Positions 36,601-41,372 of a stretch of 64,000 bases of DNA are shown piece by piece. The translations under genes were made by a program, and so were the position numbers. The notes below the pieces were generated by a model that was not told the origin of the DNA, did not search any database, and was given only the letters and a program-made list of their open reading frames with translations. This stretch comes from Anisus vortex. Taxonomy: Eukaryota; Mollusca; Gastropoda; Planorbidae. Position 1 is the first letter of the stretch. Every line of letters begins with the position of its first letter. The DNA is taken from the NCBI GenBank assembly GCA_949126835.1, contig OX421495.1, positions 6,278,011 to 6,342,010 of the forward strand. The letters run 5' to 3'.

Positions 36601-36931
36601 ACGAATCACAAAAAATGAACTGACTCATGACTCACAAAGAATGAACTGATTCATGACTCACAGAGAATGAACTGATTCACGACTCACAAAGAATGAACTG
36701 ATTCATGACTCACTGTGGCGTAGTAGGTCTCGTCGTCAAACCTGGATAGGTCACCGTCCAGCGCCAGGATCTTGCTCAGGAAGTTGGCGGTCCGCACCGC
36801 GGGCTCCGTGTACTGTATCCATGGCGTGTGGTCAAAGGTCAAGGTCAGGATCTCCCCGGTGCCCCCAGTGCATTGGTTGGTCTCCACCTGTTTGACATAC
36901 TCCAGGGCCTGCTGCACGGCTTGGATCTGTT
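3084..36931 (-). CDS. GPR158-like: GPR158-like class C GPCR, 13 exons, 5' end missing
   Basis: A plasma-membrane receptor. Joining 13 phase-compatible exons gives 678 complete codons and a stop. Numbering from the first complete codon visible: residues 1-250 resemble the extracellular Cache/PAS domain of GPR158, with a [12 protein letters not shown] block near 185 and several N-glycosylation sites. Residues 250-325 form an EGF-like and Cys-rich stalk ([10 protein letters not shown], then [11 protein letters not shown]). Seven hydrophobic helices lie at about 327-353, 364-386, 398-416, 445-462, 488-508, 521-541 and 549-573, followed by a tail of about 105 residues. The TM3 cysteine (SFTCTLQ) and the ECL2 cysteine (FYTCSMTWW) that pair in class C receptors are both present, and TM7 ends in FFPK. 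Vertebrate GPR158 senses glycine and recruits RGS7 through a long tail; I see no long tail here. The ligand in this animal is unknown. The signal peptide and start codon were not found. Drosophila CG31760-type receptors are the likely nearest arthropod relatives. Assignment is from remembered family features, not a search. Confidence 0.9.
3392..3589. mobile_element. hAT MITE in the last receptor intron
   Basis: The ends CAGAGCCGAAGCC and GGCTTTGCCACTG are inverted hAT-type termini. The flanks GTTGTGGA (3384-3391) and GTTATGGA (3590-3597) form an 8-bp target duplication with one mismatch. G and C runs lie inside; there is no coding. Confidence 0.7.
3765..4538. repeat. 21-bp minisatellite, about 37 copies
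   Basis: Plus-strand unit GACTGACCAGACAGACATTGA + G. It lies in the intron just after exon L, about 60 bp from the donor. Because 21 is a multiple of three it is open in several frames. The minus-strand unit holds CTG-GTCAGT, a donor-like hexamer. Variants (CAGGCAG, ATTAAGAC, CCAAACAG) recur, showing partial higher-order structure. Confidence 0.97.
4599..4790 (-). CDS. GPR158-like: Receptor exon L: proximal cytoplasmic tail
   Basis: Acceptor GCCTCAG after a C-rich tract, donor GTGAAG; 64 codons, phase 0/0. It begins [20 protein letters not shown] directly after TM7 and is hydrophilic. If the donor is not used, the frame continues open for 335 codons through the 21-bp array. Confidence 0.82.
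4800..5740. other. Receptor intron K-L, no feature seen
   Basis: AT-rich, with a G run near 4798. No repeat family or ORF of note recognised. Confidence 0.6.
5742..5847 (-). CDS. GPR158-like: Receptor exon K: TM7
   Basis: The acceptor ends GTTCTAATCTAG and the donor is GTACGC; one base plus 35 codons. [20 protein letters not shown] followed by IFFPK forms TM7 and the P-K end typical of class C receptors. Confidence 0.9.
5848..6800. other. Receptor intron J-K, distal part
   Basis: AT-rich with C and A runs (6402-6412, 6550-6680). No recognised element. Confidence 0.55.
6801..7084 (-). mobile_element. tRNA-derived SINE
   Basis: A full-length family member read on the minus strand. The degenerate tRNA-like head near 7080-7005 has a B-box TTTCGAATCCC, followed by the body and a tail of GTAAGTAAAAGTACCC type. 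The A-box is poorly kept. Confidence 0.8.
7085..7848. other. Intron sequence, no gene
   Basis: AT-rich. Small open frames at 7607-7976 show no family features. Confidence 0.5.
7857..8062. mobile_element. hAT MITE (CAGGGTCGGCAACC termini)
   Basis: Starts CAGGGTCGGCAACC and ends GGTTGCCGATCCCTG. Flanks GTCTAGTG and ATCTAATG match at 6 of 8 positions. A roughly 30-bp sequence (AGATCAATAGATACAGAGTTC) also occurs on both sides, so the surrounding DNA is itself duplicated. Confidence 0.8.
8063..8644. other. Intron sequence, no gene
   Basis: AT-rich, no recognised repeat. Confidence 0.5.
8645..9076. repeat. 14-bp minisatellite, about 30 copies
   Basis: Plus-strand unit TGTATGATACTAAC. It ends 41 bp from the donor of exon J, inside the downstream intron. 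The transcribed-strand unit GTTAGTATCATACA matches the true donor GTAAGTATC at 8 of 9 bases. Confidence 0.97.
9118..9256 (-). CDS. GPR158-like: Receptor exon J: TM5-loop-TM6
   Basis: Acceptor TGGTTTTTGCAG, donor GTAAGTATC; two bases, 45 codons, two bases. [19 protein letters not shown] is TM5 with a class C loop 3 start, and [19 protein letters not shown] is TM6. A 14-bp tandem array whose unit resembles this donor starts 41 bp into the downstream intron. Confidence 0.93.
9420..10233 (+). pseudogene. 5'-truncated non-LTR retroelement with 13-bp target duplication
   Basis: Translation from about 9435 gives [20 protein letters not shown], the reverse-transcriptase catalytic block, then [20 protein letters not shown], the thumb/connection region of RTE- or Jockey-like LINEs. 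Stops and frameshifts break it after about 9820. It ends in (GAT)n at 10201-10220. The flanks AAGATTCATGTCA at 9420-9432 and 10221-10233 are identical. It sits in the intron between exons I and J, sense opposite to the gene. Confidence 0.9.
10497..10714 (-). CDS. GPR158-like: Receptor exon I: intracellular loop 2, TM4, ECL2
   Basis: Acceptor TTGCTCAACAG, donor GTAAGCTG; one base, 72 codons, one base. The order is a basic loop ([17 protein letters not shown]), TM4 ([18 protein letters not shown]), then ECL2 with [12 protein letters not shown]. The ECL2 cysteine should pair with the TM3 cysteine of exon H. Confidence 0.92.
10734..11146. other. Receptor intron H-I, no feature seen
   Basis: No repeat or conserved element recognised apart from the SINE that follows. 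Confidence 0.5.
11147..11402 (-). mobile_element. tRNA-derived SINE, well preserved
   Basis: On the minus strand the head has A-box-like ACGGTAGGTCAGCGCG and B-box GGTTCGAACCC. The body GTACCTGAAAC...CATTGTGCTGGCCACAC and the terminal TTTACTTTTAC follow. It gives the best tRNA-like head in the window. Confidence 0.88.
11930..12039 (-). CDS. GPR158-like: Receptor exon H: TM3
   Basis: Acceptor TCTTGTACTTCAG, donor GTAAGCTT; 36 codons plus two bases. [20 protein letters not shown] gives the conserved extracellular cysteine and TM3. The acceptor and the first 34 bp are copied once more by a 385-bp tandem duplication (second copy near 12391-12424); only this copy is joined to a complete exon. Confidence 0.9.
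12006..12775. repeat. 385-bp tandem duplication that copies the exon H acceptor
   Basis: Unit 1 is 12006-12390 and unit 2 is 12391-12775; only a handful of substitutions separate them. Each unit holds the first 34 bp of exon H, its acceptor and intron DNA, and the head of a SINE. One breakpoint is in the exon and the other in the SINE, with 1-2 bp of shared sequence. Spliced into unit 2, the frame would run [12 protein letters not shown], then foreign residues and a stop. Confidence 0.96.
12683..12917 (+). mobile_element. tRNA-derived SINE (head duplicated at 12298-12390)
   Basis: The head GGACACGGAGGTCTAGCTG has B-box GGTTCAAATCC, then body GGGCATTGTGCTGGTCACAC and tail. The first tandem copy holds only the head because the duplication breakpoint falls inside the SINE. 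Confidence 0.8.
12918..14206. other. Receptor intron G-H, mostly unique
   Basis: AT-rich, with short GT repeats near 13920-13975. No gene or element recognised. Confidence 0.5.
14207..14275 (-). CDS. GPR158-like: Receptor exon G: TM2
   Basis: A 69-bp exon, phase 0/0, acceptor TTTTTACAG, donor GTAAGTAA. It encodes [20 protein letters not shown] and a few more residues, the second membrane helix. The short length is unusual but the frame and both splice sites are clean. Confidence 0.85.
14322..14478. mobile_element. Possible hAT end fragment
   Basis: CAGGGGCGTAAC at 14323 resembles a hAT terminus. No matching partner end was found, so this is weak. Confidence 0.35.
14479..14610 (-). mobile_element. 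LINE 3' end fragment
   Basis: Begins with a TCTTATCT run and holds ACAGACGCTCCTTCTATAAA and GAAGATTATTGCGTCCTACG, shared with copies at 28.0, 31.6, 48.9 and 53.5 kb. On the minus strand it encodes the end of a reverse-transcriptase ORF (PEQTRK region). Confidence 0.8.
14620..15068. repeat. 21-bp minisatellite, about 21 copies
   Basis: Unit GTGCCGACGTACTCAGGAGTA, with a second form containing TTATGAGTA. The two forms are interspersed. It starts directly at the broken end of the LINE fragment. It lies about 350 bp before the acceptor of exon G and does not resemble it. Confidence 0.96.
15069..15688. other. Receptor intron F-G, no feature seen
   Basis: AT-rich, no element recognised. Confidence 0.5.
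15689..15744. repeat. (CT)n microsatellite
   Basis: About 28 CT units. Confidence 0.97.
15764..15970. mobile_element. Complete hAT MITE with perfect 8-bp target duplication
   Basis: Starts CAGGGGTCGGCAACC and ends GGTTGCCAAACCCTG. ATCTAGAT occurs on both sides (15756-15763 and 15971-15978). It has 207 bp and no coding. The termini are shared with the larger hAT copies in this window. Confidence 0.93.
16141..16302 (-). CDS. GPR158-like: Receptor exon F: Cys-rich linker and TM1
   Basis: 54 codons, phase 0/0, acceptor ATCAGTTTCAG, donor [24 protein letters not shown] matches the Cys-rich linker before TM1 in GPR158 (C-x-x-C-x-x-G-C-x-x-C-x5-C). A helix of about 25 hydrophobic residues and a basic KYKKEL first loop follow. 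The high GC content contrasts with the flanking intron. Confidence 0.92.
16804..17120. repeat. (TATC)n microsatellite
   Basis: About 75 units with ACCT, ATAT and TTGT interruptions. Located in the intron between exons E and F. Confidence 0.97.
17125..17720. other. Receptor intron E-F remainder
   Basis: AT-rich, nothing recognised. Confidence 0.5.
17723..17881 (-). CDS. GPR158-like: Receptor exon E: EGF-like stalk
   Basis: 53 codons, phase 0 at both ends, acceptor GTCATTAG, donor GTAAGTTG. It contains [19 protein letters not shown], an EGF-type G-Y-x-C-x-C-x-x-G-F-Y pattern, then an acidic/hydrophobic stretch and two N-glycosylation sites (NTS, NSS). It links the ligand domain to the membrane. 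Confidence 0.9.
18377..18660. mobile_element. 284-bp MITE, copy 1
   Basis: Termini CAAAGAGGATGGACCGCTTG and TTATTATAGTCTTTG are inverted repeats of about 30 bp with a small gap. GTTTATA flanks both sides (18370-18376, 18661-18667), a 7-bp duplication. No coding. Confidence 0.88.
18732..18858 (-). CDS. GPR158-like: Receptor exon D: Cache end and first stalk cysteines
   Basis: Acceptor TATTTTCAG; donor GTCAGT, a less common donor. It has 42 codons after one split base. The peptide begins [17 protein letters not shown] and ends [12 protein letters not shown]. The GV-x-x-(V/I)D(V/I) strand closing the Cache fold and the GTH(K/S)C motif are family features. A MITE copy sits about 70 bp downstream in the intron. 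Confidence 0.9.
19769..21078 (+). repeat. 5' LTR (1310 bp)
   Basis: Differs from the 3' LTR, as far as I can see by eye, only in a C run (9 versus 11). It contains AATAAA near 20759 and a TATAAA near 20892. Confidence 0.95.
21081..21100 (+). other. Primer-binding-site-like sequence
   Basis: TGTGGGCTCGTGCCGGGATT begins 2 bp after the LTR. It resembles a tRNA-Pro complement with one substitution and one inserted base. The exact tRNA is unsure. Confidence 0.55.
21101..23344 (+). other. LTR element interior, no coding frame
   Basis: No frame longer than about 70 codons. Diverged repeats of a TGCTCGGATTAGCT-like motif lie at 21310-21560. C runs occur in 22200-22680. No retroviral protein motifs were seen in any frame. 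Confidence 0.7.
23345..23357 (+). other. Short polypurine-tract candidate
   Basis: ATGGCGGGGCAGG directly before the 3' LTR. It is purine-rich with three interruptions, so it is a weak example. Confidence 0.45.
23358..24669 (+). repeat. 3' LTR (1312 bp)
   Basis: See the 5' LTR. It ends CGCCACA next to the GTTGC target duplication. Confidence 0.95.
24747..25460. other. Intron sequence, no gene
   Basis: C, A and G runs (24820-24830, 25077-25085, 25230-25250). No element recognised. Confidence 0.5.
25461..26194. repeat. 81-bp tandem repeat, 9 copies, open on both strands
   Basis: The plus-strand frame repeats [20 protein letters not shown] + PTCINEG (27 residues). Copies are about 95 percent alike, with the right-hand copies more diverged. 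On the plus strand the frame runs from 25409 through the array into a retroelement fragment to 26452. It lies in the intron after exon C. Coding is unlikely but open frames on both strands are kept. Confidence 0.95.
26195..26351 (+). pseudogene. LINE C-terminal fragment
   Basis: [20 protein letters not shown] matches the C-x-x-C-x-x-x-x-E-T-x-x-H-x(L)-x-x-C-P motif at the end of Jockey/CR1-type reverse-transcriptase ORFs. It is short, and is cut by a hAT end on the right. Confidence 0.7.
26352..26900 (-). pseudogene. hAT element relic with transposase C-terminus
   Basis: CAGTGATGGCGAACCTTTT at 26352 is a Charlie-type hAT terminus. On the minus strand 26891-26667 reads [20 protein letters not shown], then LTDE, the hAT dimerisation motif as in GTF2IRD2/ZBED-like transposases. 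The 5' part is missing. It ends about 50 bp before exon C's donor. Confidence 0.85.
26950..27114 (-). CDS. GPR158-like: Receptor exon C: C-terminal Cache domain
   Basis: The acceptor ends TATGAAG (weak pyrimidine tract) and the donor is GTAAGTG. One base, 54 codons and two bases agree in phase with both neighbours. The peptide has [20 protein letters not shown], then [19 protein letters not shown] and NGTVNF. The Y-W-PYFDCG block is the most recognisable GPR158-family signature in the window. Confidence 0.9.
27247..27521. mobile_element. 275-bp MITE, copy 2
   Basis: Termini CAAAGACTATAAGATGGACC and CATTATAGTCTTTG; ATTGGAT on both sides (27240-27246, 27522-27528). About 85 percent like copy 1. 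Confidence 0.9.
27522..27984. other. Receptor intron B-C, nothing recognised
   Basis: AT-rich unique sequence. Confidence 0.5.
27985..30245 (-). mobile_element. LINE 3' end split by a hAT copy
   Basis: Parts 27985-28372 and about 30120-30245 are consecutive pieces of the same LINE 3' region on the minus strand (TCTTATC run, then the RT ORF end). A hAT element lies between them, and a few LINE bases at the junction are lost. Confidence 0.75.
28374..30119. mobile_element. hAT family copy A (about 1.75 kb, no intact transposase)
   Basis: Starts GGGGGTCGGCAACCTAAGGC and ends TTTGGCACACTGTTAGCAAA. The body is shared with copies at 37.2-39.6, 43.6-45.4 and 52.0-53.3 kb. Weak minus-strand remnants of a GTF2IRD2-like transposase lie at 28460-28660. 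The rest is AT-rich and non-coding. Confidence 0.8.
30246..31164. other. Receptor intron B-C, repeat-like but unassigned
   Basis: 31000-31160 resembles a decayed hAT end (GGCACGCTGAATGAATAAG then CTATTATCCAAATGATAGCC). The rest is unassigned. Confidence 0.5.
31165..31655 (+). pseudogene. LINE reverse-transcriptase C-terminal fragment and 3' end
   Basis: The frame 31184-31549 contains [20 protein letters not shown], then a [20 protein letters not shown] block and [10 protein letters not shown], the thumb and end of a Jockey/CR1-like RT ORF. It ends in GAAGGAGCGTCTGTAATATA and AAGATAAGAT. Confidence 0.85.
31656..32025. other. Intron sequence, no gene
   Basis: A C run lies at 31902-31918. No element recognised. 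Confidence 0.5.
32026..32255 (-). mobile_element. tRNA-derived SINE, internally deleted
   Basis: GTCGGACCGAATCGATCC, then CAGCGTTCATCAG, with the CAATGCCCAGCC segment missing; the minus-strand head has GTTCGAATCC-type B-box. Confidence 0.8.
32440..32535 (-). mobile_element. SINE head fragment
   Basis: CCAGGATTCGAACTCATGAT and CCGAACGCGTTGCTGC resemble the tRNA-like head; the body is absent. Confidence 0.6.
32685..32932 (-). CDS. GPR158-like: Receptor exon B: central Cache domain
   Basis: Acceptor AACTTCTACAG, donor GTGAGA; 82 codons plus two bases. It carries [27 protein letters not shown] and [11 protein letters not shown], typical of the middle of the GPR158 ligand domain. Potential N-glycosylation sites are NRT, NTT and NVS. 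GC content is clearly higher than the surrounding intron. The first 13 bp form the last unit of a 38-bp tandem repeat that continues upstream in the intron. Confidence 0.9.
32920..33140. repeat. 38-bp tandem repeat derived from exon B acceptor
   Basis: Six degenerate units. On the minus strand each reads like AACTCCTACAG then GTTCGCAACAATG, parallel to the true acceptor AACTTCTACAG and exon start GTACGCAACAATG. The last unit overlaps the exon by 13 bp. Confidence 0.85.
33141..33575. other. Receptor intron A-B, unassigned
   Basis: AT-rich, no element. Confidence 0.5.
33576..33840. repeat. (GA)n and (GATA/GACA)n microsatellites
   Basis: (GA)n at 33576-33604 and a mixed GATA/GACA/GACC tract at 33735-33840. 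Confidence 0.9.
33841..34756. other. Receptor intron A-B, unassigned
   Basis: A short direct repeat (ATTGTCTTTGAAGTG at 33938 and 33980). No gene. Confidence 0.5.
34757..34955 (+). mobile_element. tRNA-derived SINE, degraded
   Basis: B-box GGTTCGAATCCAAG at about 34812 and body GGCACTGTGCTGGCCACACA. The head 5' of the B-box is diverged. Confidence 0.7.
35072..36713. repeat. 26-bp minisatellite, about 63 copies, starting at a splice donor
   Basis: Plus-strand unit GAATGAACTGATTCACGACT + CACAAA. On the transcribed strand most units carry GTGAGTC, the first seven bases of this intron. The array stops exactly at the exon A boundary (36714). A 208-bp (8-unit) higher-order repeat is visible: the unit with GATCCATGG at 35426 and its seven followers recur at 35634. 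Confidence 0.97.
36714..36931 (-). CDS. GPR158-like: Receptor exon A: N-terminal part of Cache domain
   Basis: Acceptor ...GATTCCAG precedes 36931 and donor GTGAGTC follows 36714. The exon has two bases of a split codon, then 72 codons, and ends in phase 0. The peptide starts [14 protein letters not shown] and contains [19 protein letters not shown] and [10 protein letters not shown]. The RTANFL stretch matches the helix of GPR158 that reads similarly (THATNFL). The preceding exon must end with one extra base. The intron side of this donor is the edge of a long 26-bp tandem array. Confidence 0.88.
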
Positions 36932-37136
36932 CTGGAATCAAGTCAAAGAAAAACAATACAACATTATAGTTATCATAAGTGTAGCCACAGAAGGCAATGA
37001 TTCATGTTATCTTTAACATCCAAAAAAAAAAAAAAAAGGTCAAGGGCTTCACGTAGAAATAAAAAAGTGTTGGGGGGGGGGTGGAGACACACCAAGACCC
37101 CCTTCGAGACATGCCACCCCCTTCGCTATGTCGATA

Positions 37137-38016
37137 GAGCATGCCGCATAACACAGGGCAGGGGTCGGCAACCTAAGGCACGCATGCCAAACTTGGTACG
37201 CAGAGCGATTTTTGAATGAATTGCGAGAGACCTCCAAGAGGTGTTTTTTATTGATGAAAAAGACCTCATAATTTTCCGGTTTTGAATTAAAAAAACTGAT
37301 TGTTGAAGCGGATGTTTTTGAATGACAGAGCGATACATTTCAGTTCAGTTCAGTTGAACGCATTACTAAAGACGGGAAAGCACATAGAAGCACTCAAAGC
37401 GGAGTTTTCTAAACAAATGCAAGACTTTCAAATTCATGGGCTCATTTTTTCATACCTCATCAAGCGTAACTGGCTTGATCTTACTAGATCTACAACATTC
37501 TTAGATGTACGGTAGATGTTTTTATTTTTTTTAGTGGAGGGATATTGGCGATTTTAAAACGCAGCCAGCTGAATTTTTAAAAATTAAAAAAAATGGGCAT
37601 TCAAATGCGCTAATTAGCGGGGACATCTGGATGGAAGTTGCTTAGGAAAATCATCTGCTATTCTCAACTGCTAGGCATTCGCTCTACTTTCAGCTTTTGG
37701 TTCAACTTACACTTGCGAACATTATTTATTGCACATGAAAGCTGTGTTAAGCATTCAAAGAGATCACTAACACTTCAATACTCAGAAATGACTTAATATG
37801 TATCTGCCATTATAAATTAGCGAAGAGAATTCAAGATAAGGCGCTCATTAATTGATACAGACTAATTATATTTAAAAGAGTTTTTATGCTCATCTTCTAT
37901 AATTAAACATAAATATATCCTAAGTAATTCTATAACAAATTTTGTTTCTATTACTTTAAGTTTGGCGCGCGTGCCTTAGGTTGCCGACCCCTGCCCTGTG
38001 TTATGCGGCATGCCCT
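37137..38016. repeat. About 55-bp inverted repeat spanning a hAT end
   Basis: 37130-37185 and 37970-38024 are near-perfect inverted copies: GTCGATAGAGCATGCCGCAT, then AACACAGGGCAGGGGTCGGC and the AACCTAAGGCACG terminus. The repeat includes about 30 bp outside the usual hAT end. Only one clear mismatch was seen in the outer part. Confidence 0.92.
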
Positions 38017-38240
38017 ATCGACTTTTGAAATAGCTTTATATTATGCAATTGTTGTAATTATTAATGTTTAAAAGATAAACTTCTTAAGGTTAAATGGACA
38101 AACAATTAATGCAGGAAATGTTTATTTACAACTGATTAACGTAAATTAACTTTATACATCGAATAATTAAATATTGTAATGAATACCATAAAGCTGGATT
38201 TATATAAAAAAATTATTATTACTCAGTAATATATGTTATA

Positions 38241-38795
38241 GAGCGTTCGCAATGGGCGTGGCTTAGGTTTTTTAGTGACGTATTTGTGTAAATAGAAGCC
38301 ACTTGATGTACAAAAATGGTAAAGTACTTCTTTATCATGCCAAAATCACATCTGAATATTGGCTATCCTACGCACAAATCATTAGATAAATCGTCGTAGA
38401 TCATCTTACTAGTACAAGAGAAAGACTGACATGGTATTTTTTCAACGAATTTCAACATTTTAAGCTCCATTCATCATCTTAATATCTGACCGGTAAGTGT
38501 TGCATTTGAATGGATTTATTGAAGTGAATTATTGGAGTCATTCGTTATTTTCATTGTAGGCCTAATCGTTCAATAGTAATATAACATTTTTAATGTAAGA
38601 ATCTTCTTGTGTCTATTAATCTAATATAGAATTAATAAAATCCATATTAATACATTAATCATCATTTTAAACACAAAATATATTTAAAAAAACACTCGAG
38701 CCTATATGAAACTATATTAATACAGCGGCCATTGTACACCATTACACAAAGTAAACAAAAAACACGTGATTTTTGTCACGTGATTGCAAACGCCA
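38241..38795. mobile_element. TA-flanked MITE (555 bp)
   Basis: Inverted ends GAGCGTTCGCAAT and ATTGCAAACGCCA, with TA on both sides. It splits hAT copy B at a site (TATATTACAAAAC) that is intact in copy A. A second, inverted copy lies at 48022-48976. Confidence 0.75.
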
Positions 38796-38833
38796 TATAT
38801 TACAAAACATAAATTTGTTGTGCATCACCATTA

Positions 38834-38970
38834 GGGATGTTAAACAAAAACCGAAATACCGGTTTTTGAAACCGAAAACCGCTTTTGATTTTCAAAACCA
38901 GATTTTCGGTTTTTAACTGGTTTTATAAAACTGAAAACCGGTTTTGAAAAAAAATACCGTATTAACATCC
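38834..38970. mobile_element. CCGGTTTT-rich MITE
   Basis: GGGATGTTAA...TTAACATCC ends enclose several AAAACCGGTTTT palindromes. Related pieces are at 42163-42246 and 46490-46562. Confidence 0.75.
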
Positions 38971-39654
38971 GTAATTATCATTGAATCAAAAATTTGAAAC
39001 CTAATTAAAGGGAGATAATTAGCCCGTTTTATTTGCGGTTGTATTTCTAATATTAAATATTATGTTTGTTATTTTTCCTTTCTAAAAAAATAAACAATCT
39101 GCAACTTATAACTTTATAATGACCAAACTGTAAAAAATATTATATGACTCAAAAATTATATGCATATTTTTTAAACATTACATTAGCTACCCAGTTTGGA
39201 AGATTACAAAGTATCAATTCTGTCAAATGATACTTGCTCTGGATTACTATTTGTGACTCATTAATAAAAAACTCACTTAAACTGAGGACAAAATATCATA
39301 ATATTATAATTTTAGCAGTTGCCAGATCTTATTTTGACAATCAAATGATAATGTTAACCAAATAGGTACCTTACATGTGAAAATAGAGTAATAAAATTAT
39401 GAATTTGGTATAAATGCAAAAAAAAAAGGATGATAATCACAAACACGTTATTTTTTAAATTAAATATAAAACGCTTTAACTATTTTCTCTCTATATTTCC
39501 TTTGCGTTTGGCCTTTGTCTTGCTACGAAGTTGAATTAATTGTCGTATAGAGAAAAAATAAGTATTATAGATCAGGTTGACTTTTACGCTGTTGGCCCGC
39601 TGAATGATTTAGAAATCCTAGTTTGGCTCACCGTTGCCAACCCATGACATAGTG

Positions 39655-40020
39655 TACGATCTCCGCAGTCAAATTCACTACACTTTTTACCCGCCTTTGG
39701 GATTCCCATCAAATCATTAACGTGGTGGCATTGCTCGTATGTCCGCACTGTCGCCCGGTAGCACAAACACCAGACTTATAGGCTTGGTCATCCAGGGCAC
39801 CGGACTTGGCGAGACGGGCTTTTGTGCAACATTTCTCCCCCCCCCCCCACCGAGTCTCTGGGGCTCTCGCATTTGCAATGTAATCTTGGATGCGCAACAT
39901 GTGCTTCGATCCCACCCGTTAGCCCACCGGCGTACTCTCAACGGGAGCGTATCGGTGGTGTTCACACTTCGCCAGCTTTGAGGCCCATGGGTACAGAAGT
40001 GAGCCACAGGAGGCAGAACC
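39655..40020 (-). repeat. Dispersed GC-richer repeat, copy 1
   Basis: The reverse complement matches 50385-50690 throughout (for example GAGAGTACGCCGGTGGGCTA versus AGAGTACACCGACGAGCTAA, and CCCGTCTCGCC-AG-CCGGTG in both). No function or family recognised, no intact frame. Confidence 0.75.
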
Positions 40021-41108
40021 CTCCCCACTATTTGTTCTTAATAAAATTAAAAAAACAACAACAGAGGATTTAAATTTTTTTTTTCAAAGTTAAAAACTCT
40101 AAATACAGTTTTACAGAGTAATCAAATGCTACAATAAAGCTTATGTTGCCATTATTTTATTTTTTCACCTTAACCTTAATGGTCTTGGGGGGGGGGGGGA
40201 GCTATTGGGGACTGCATCTCCATTAGTCCTTTCAGTGGGCTTGGTAGACTTAGCGGCGCCCATCTCCTCTCCAAGTCGGCGGTGCGTTTTGTTTTTTTAT
40301 TACTGATTGTCTGCACCGTGGGTAGAACCCATGATGTCGAGCTTGTGAGACGAGTTCATTGTCGACTTTTCTTATGTTATATTAATTTTTGTGTGTTTAT
40401 TATAATATTGATTTATGGCCATTGTATGTAATTCTTTATTGTCAAAACTCTGGATTTCCTTAGAAATCTTTTTTGAACATGCTGAGTCTTTGTTTTGATT
40501 AGCTGTCTTCTGTGTTTTTTTTTTTTTAATTTCTTTCAAACTTAATTCTTGAAAAAACAAAGTTTGTGTAGATACTCAACTTTTTTTTTTGTTGCAGAAA
40601 ATTAGATTTTTTTTTCTTTTTTTACTATTTGATGTATTTAATTTTTTTATATTATGATTCAGATATTGCTAATCAACCTTGCAATGTTGGATTATAATAG
40701 ATGGAAATTGTGGAATTAGGAACATGTATAGAATTAAGAAAGAATATGAATAATTTCTTATTCGATTTGAATATTATAGATAAGTTAATGTGCGTCACTA
40801 GAGTCAGTGGACCATAAAGATAAACGAAATCTAGATTGTTGGTAGATTGCAGTTTGAAAGTGGAAGGAAAGAATCCAATTGGCTAATTTGTTTTATTTAC
40901 GTTTGTCTTATACTGGTTCATTCACTAAGGCTTTGAGGTATTATTACAAAATCGTGGTCCAGTTATATTACAAGATGCCTGCTGGGCCTACGGTTAGCCC
41001 ACGGGGCTGTCAACACAACGACCCCGGGGTTCTGGCACTGCTTCCGTCAAATCCCTACCGCCCTGCAGGAGGTTTGGGCAAAGGAATAATAATACTTCTG
41101 TATAGAAG
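40021..41108. other. Unassigned upstream DNA
   Basis: T and G runs (40188-40199, 40510-40527, 40600-40622). No gene. Confidence 0.5.
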
Positions 41109-41372
41109 AAAAGTTTGTAGCTTATAAGAATAAGATCTTCTTTTCCCGGTCAAAAGTTTGTACCTTCAAAGAATAAGATCTTCTTTTCCCGGTCAAAAGT
41201 TTGTAGCTTATAAGAATAAGATCTTCTTTTCCCAGTCAAAAGTTTGTAGCTTATAAGAAAAAGATCTTCTTTAACGTGTCAAAAGTTTTTAGCTTATAAG
41301 AATAAGATCTTCTTTTCCCGGTCAAAAGTTGGAAGCTTATAAGAATAAGAGCTTCCTTTCCATGTCTAAAGT
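41109..41372. repeat. 43-bp tandem repeat, 6 copies
   Basis: Unit AAAGTTTGTAGCTTATAAGA + ATAAGATCTTCTTTTCCCGG + TCA. The first and middle copies are most alike. Confidence 0.93.

Larger units (their letters stand above)
37160..39640. mobile_element. hAT family copy B with nested insertions
   Basis: Starts CAGGGGTCGGCAACCTAAGG; the body follows copy A. It is interrupted by an inverted copy of its own end (37962-38016), a TA-flanked MITE (38241-38795) and a CCGGTTTT-rich MITE (38834-38970). The right end is cut near 39640. Confidence 0.8.
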
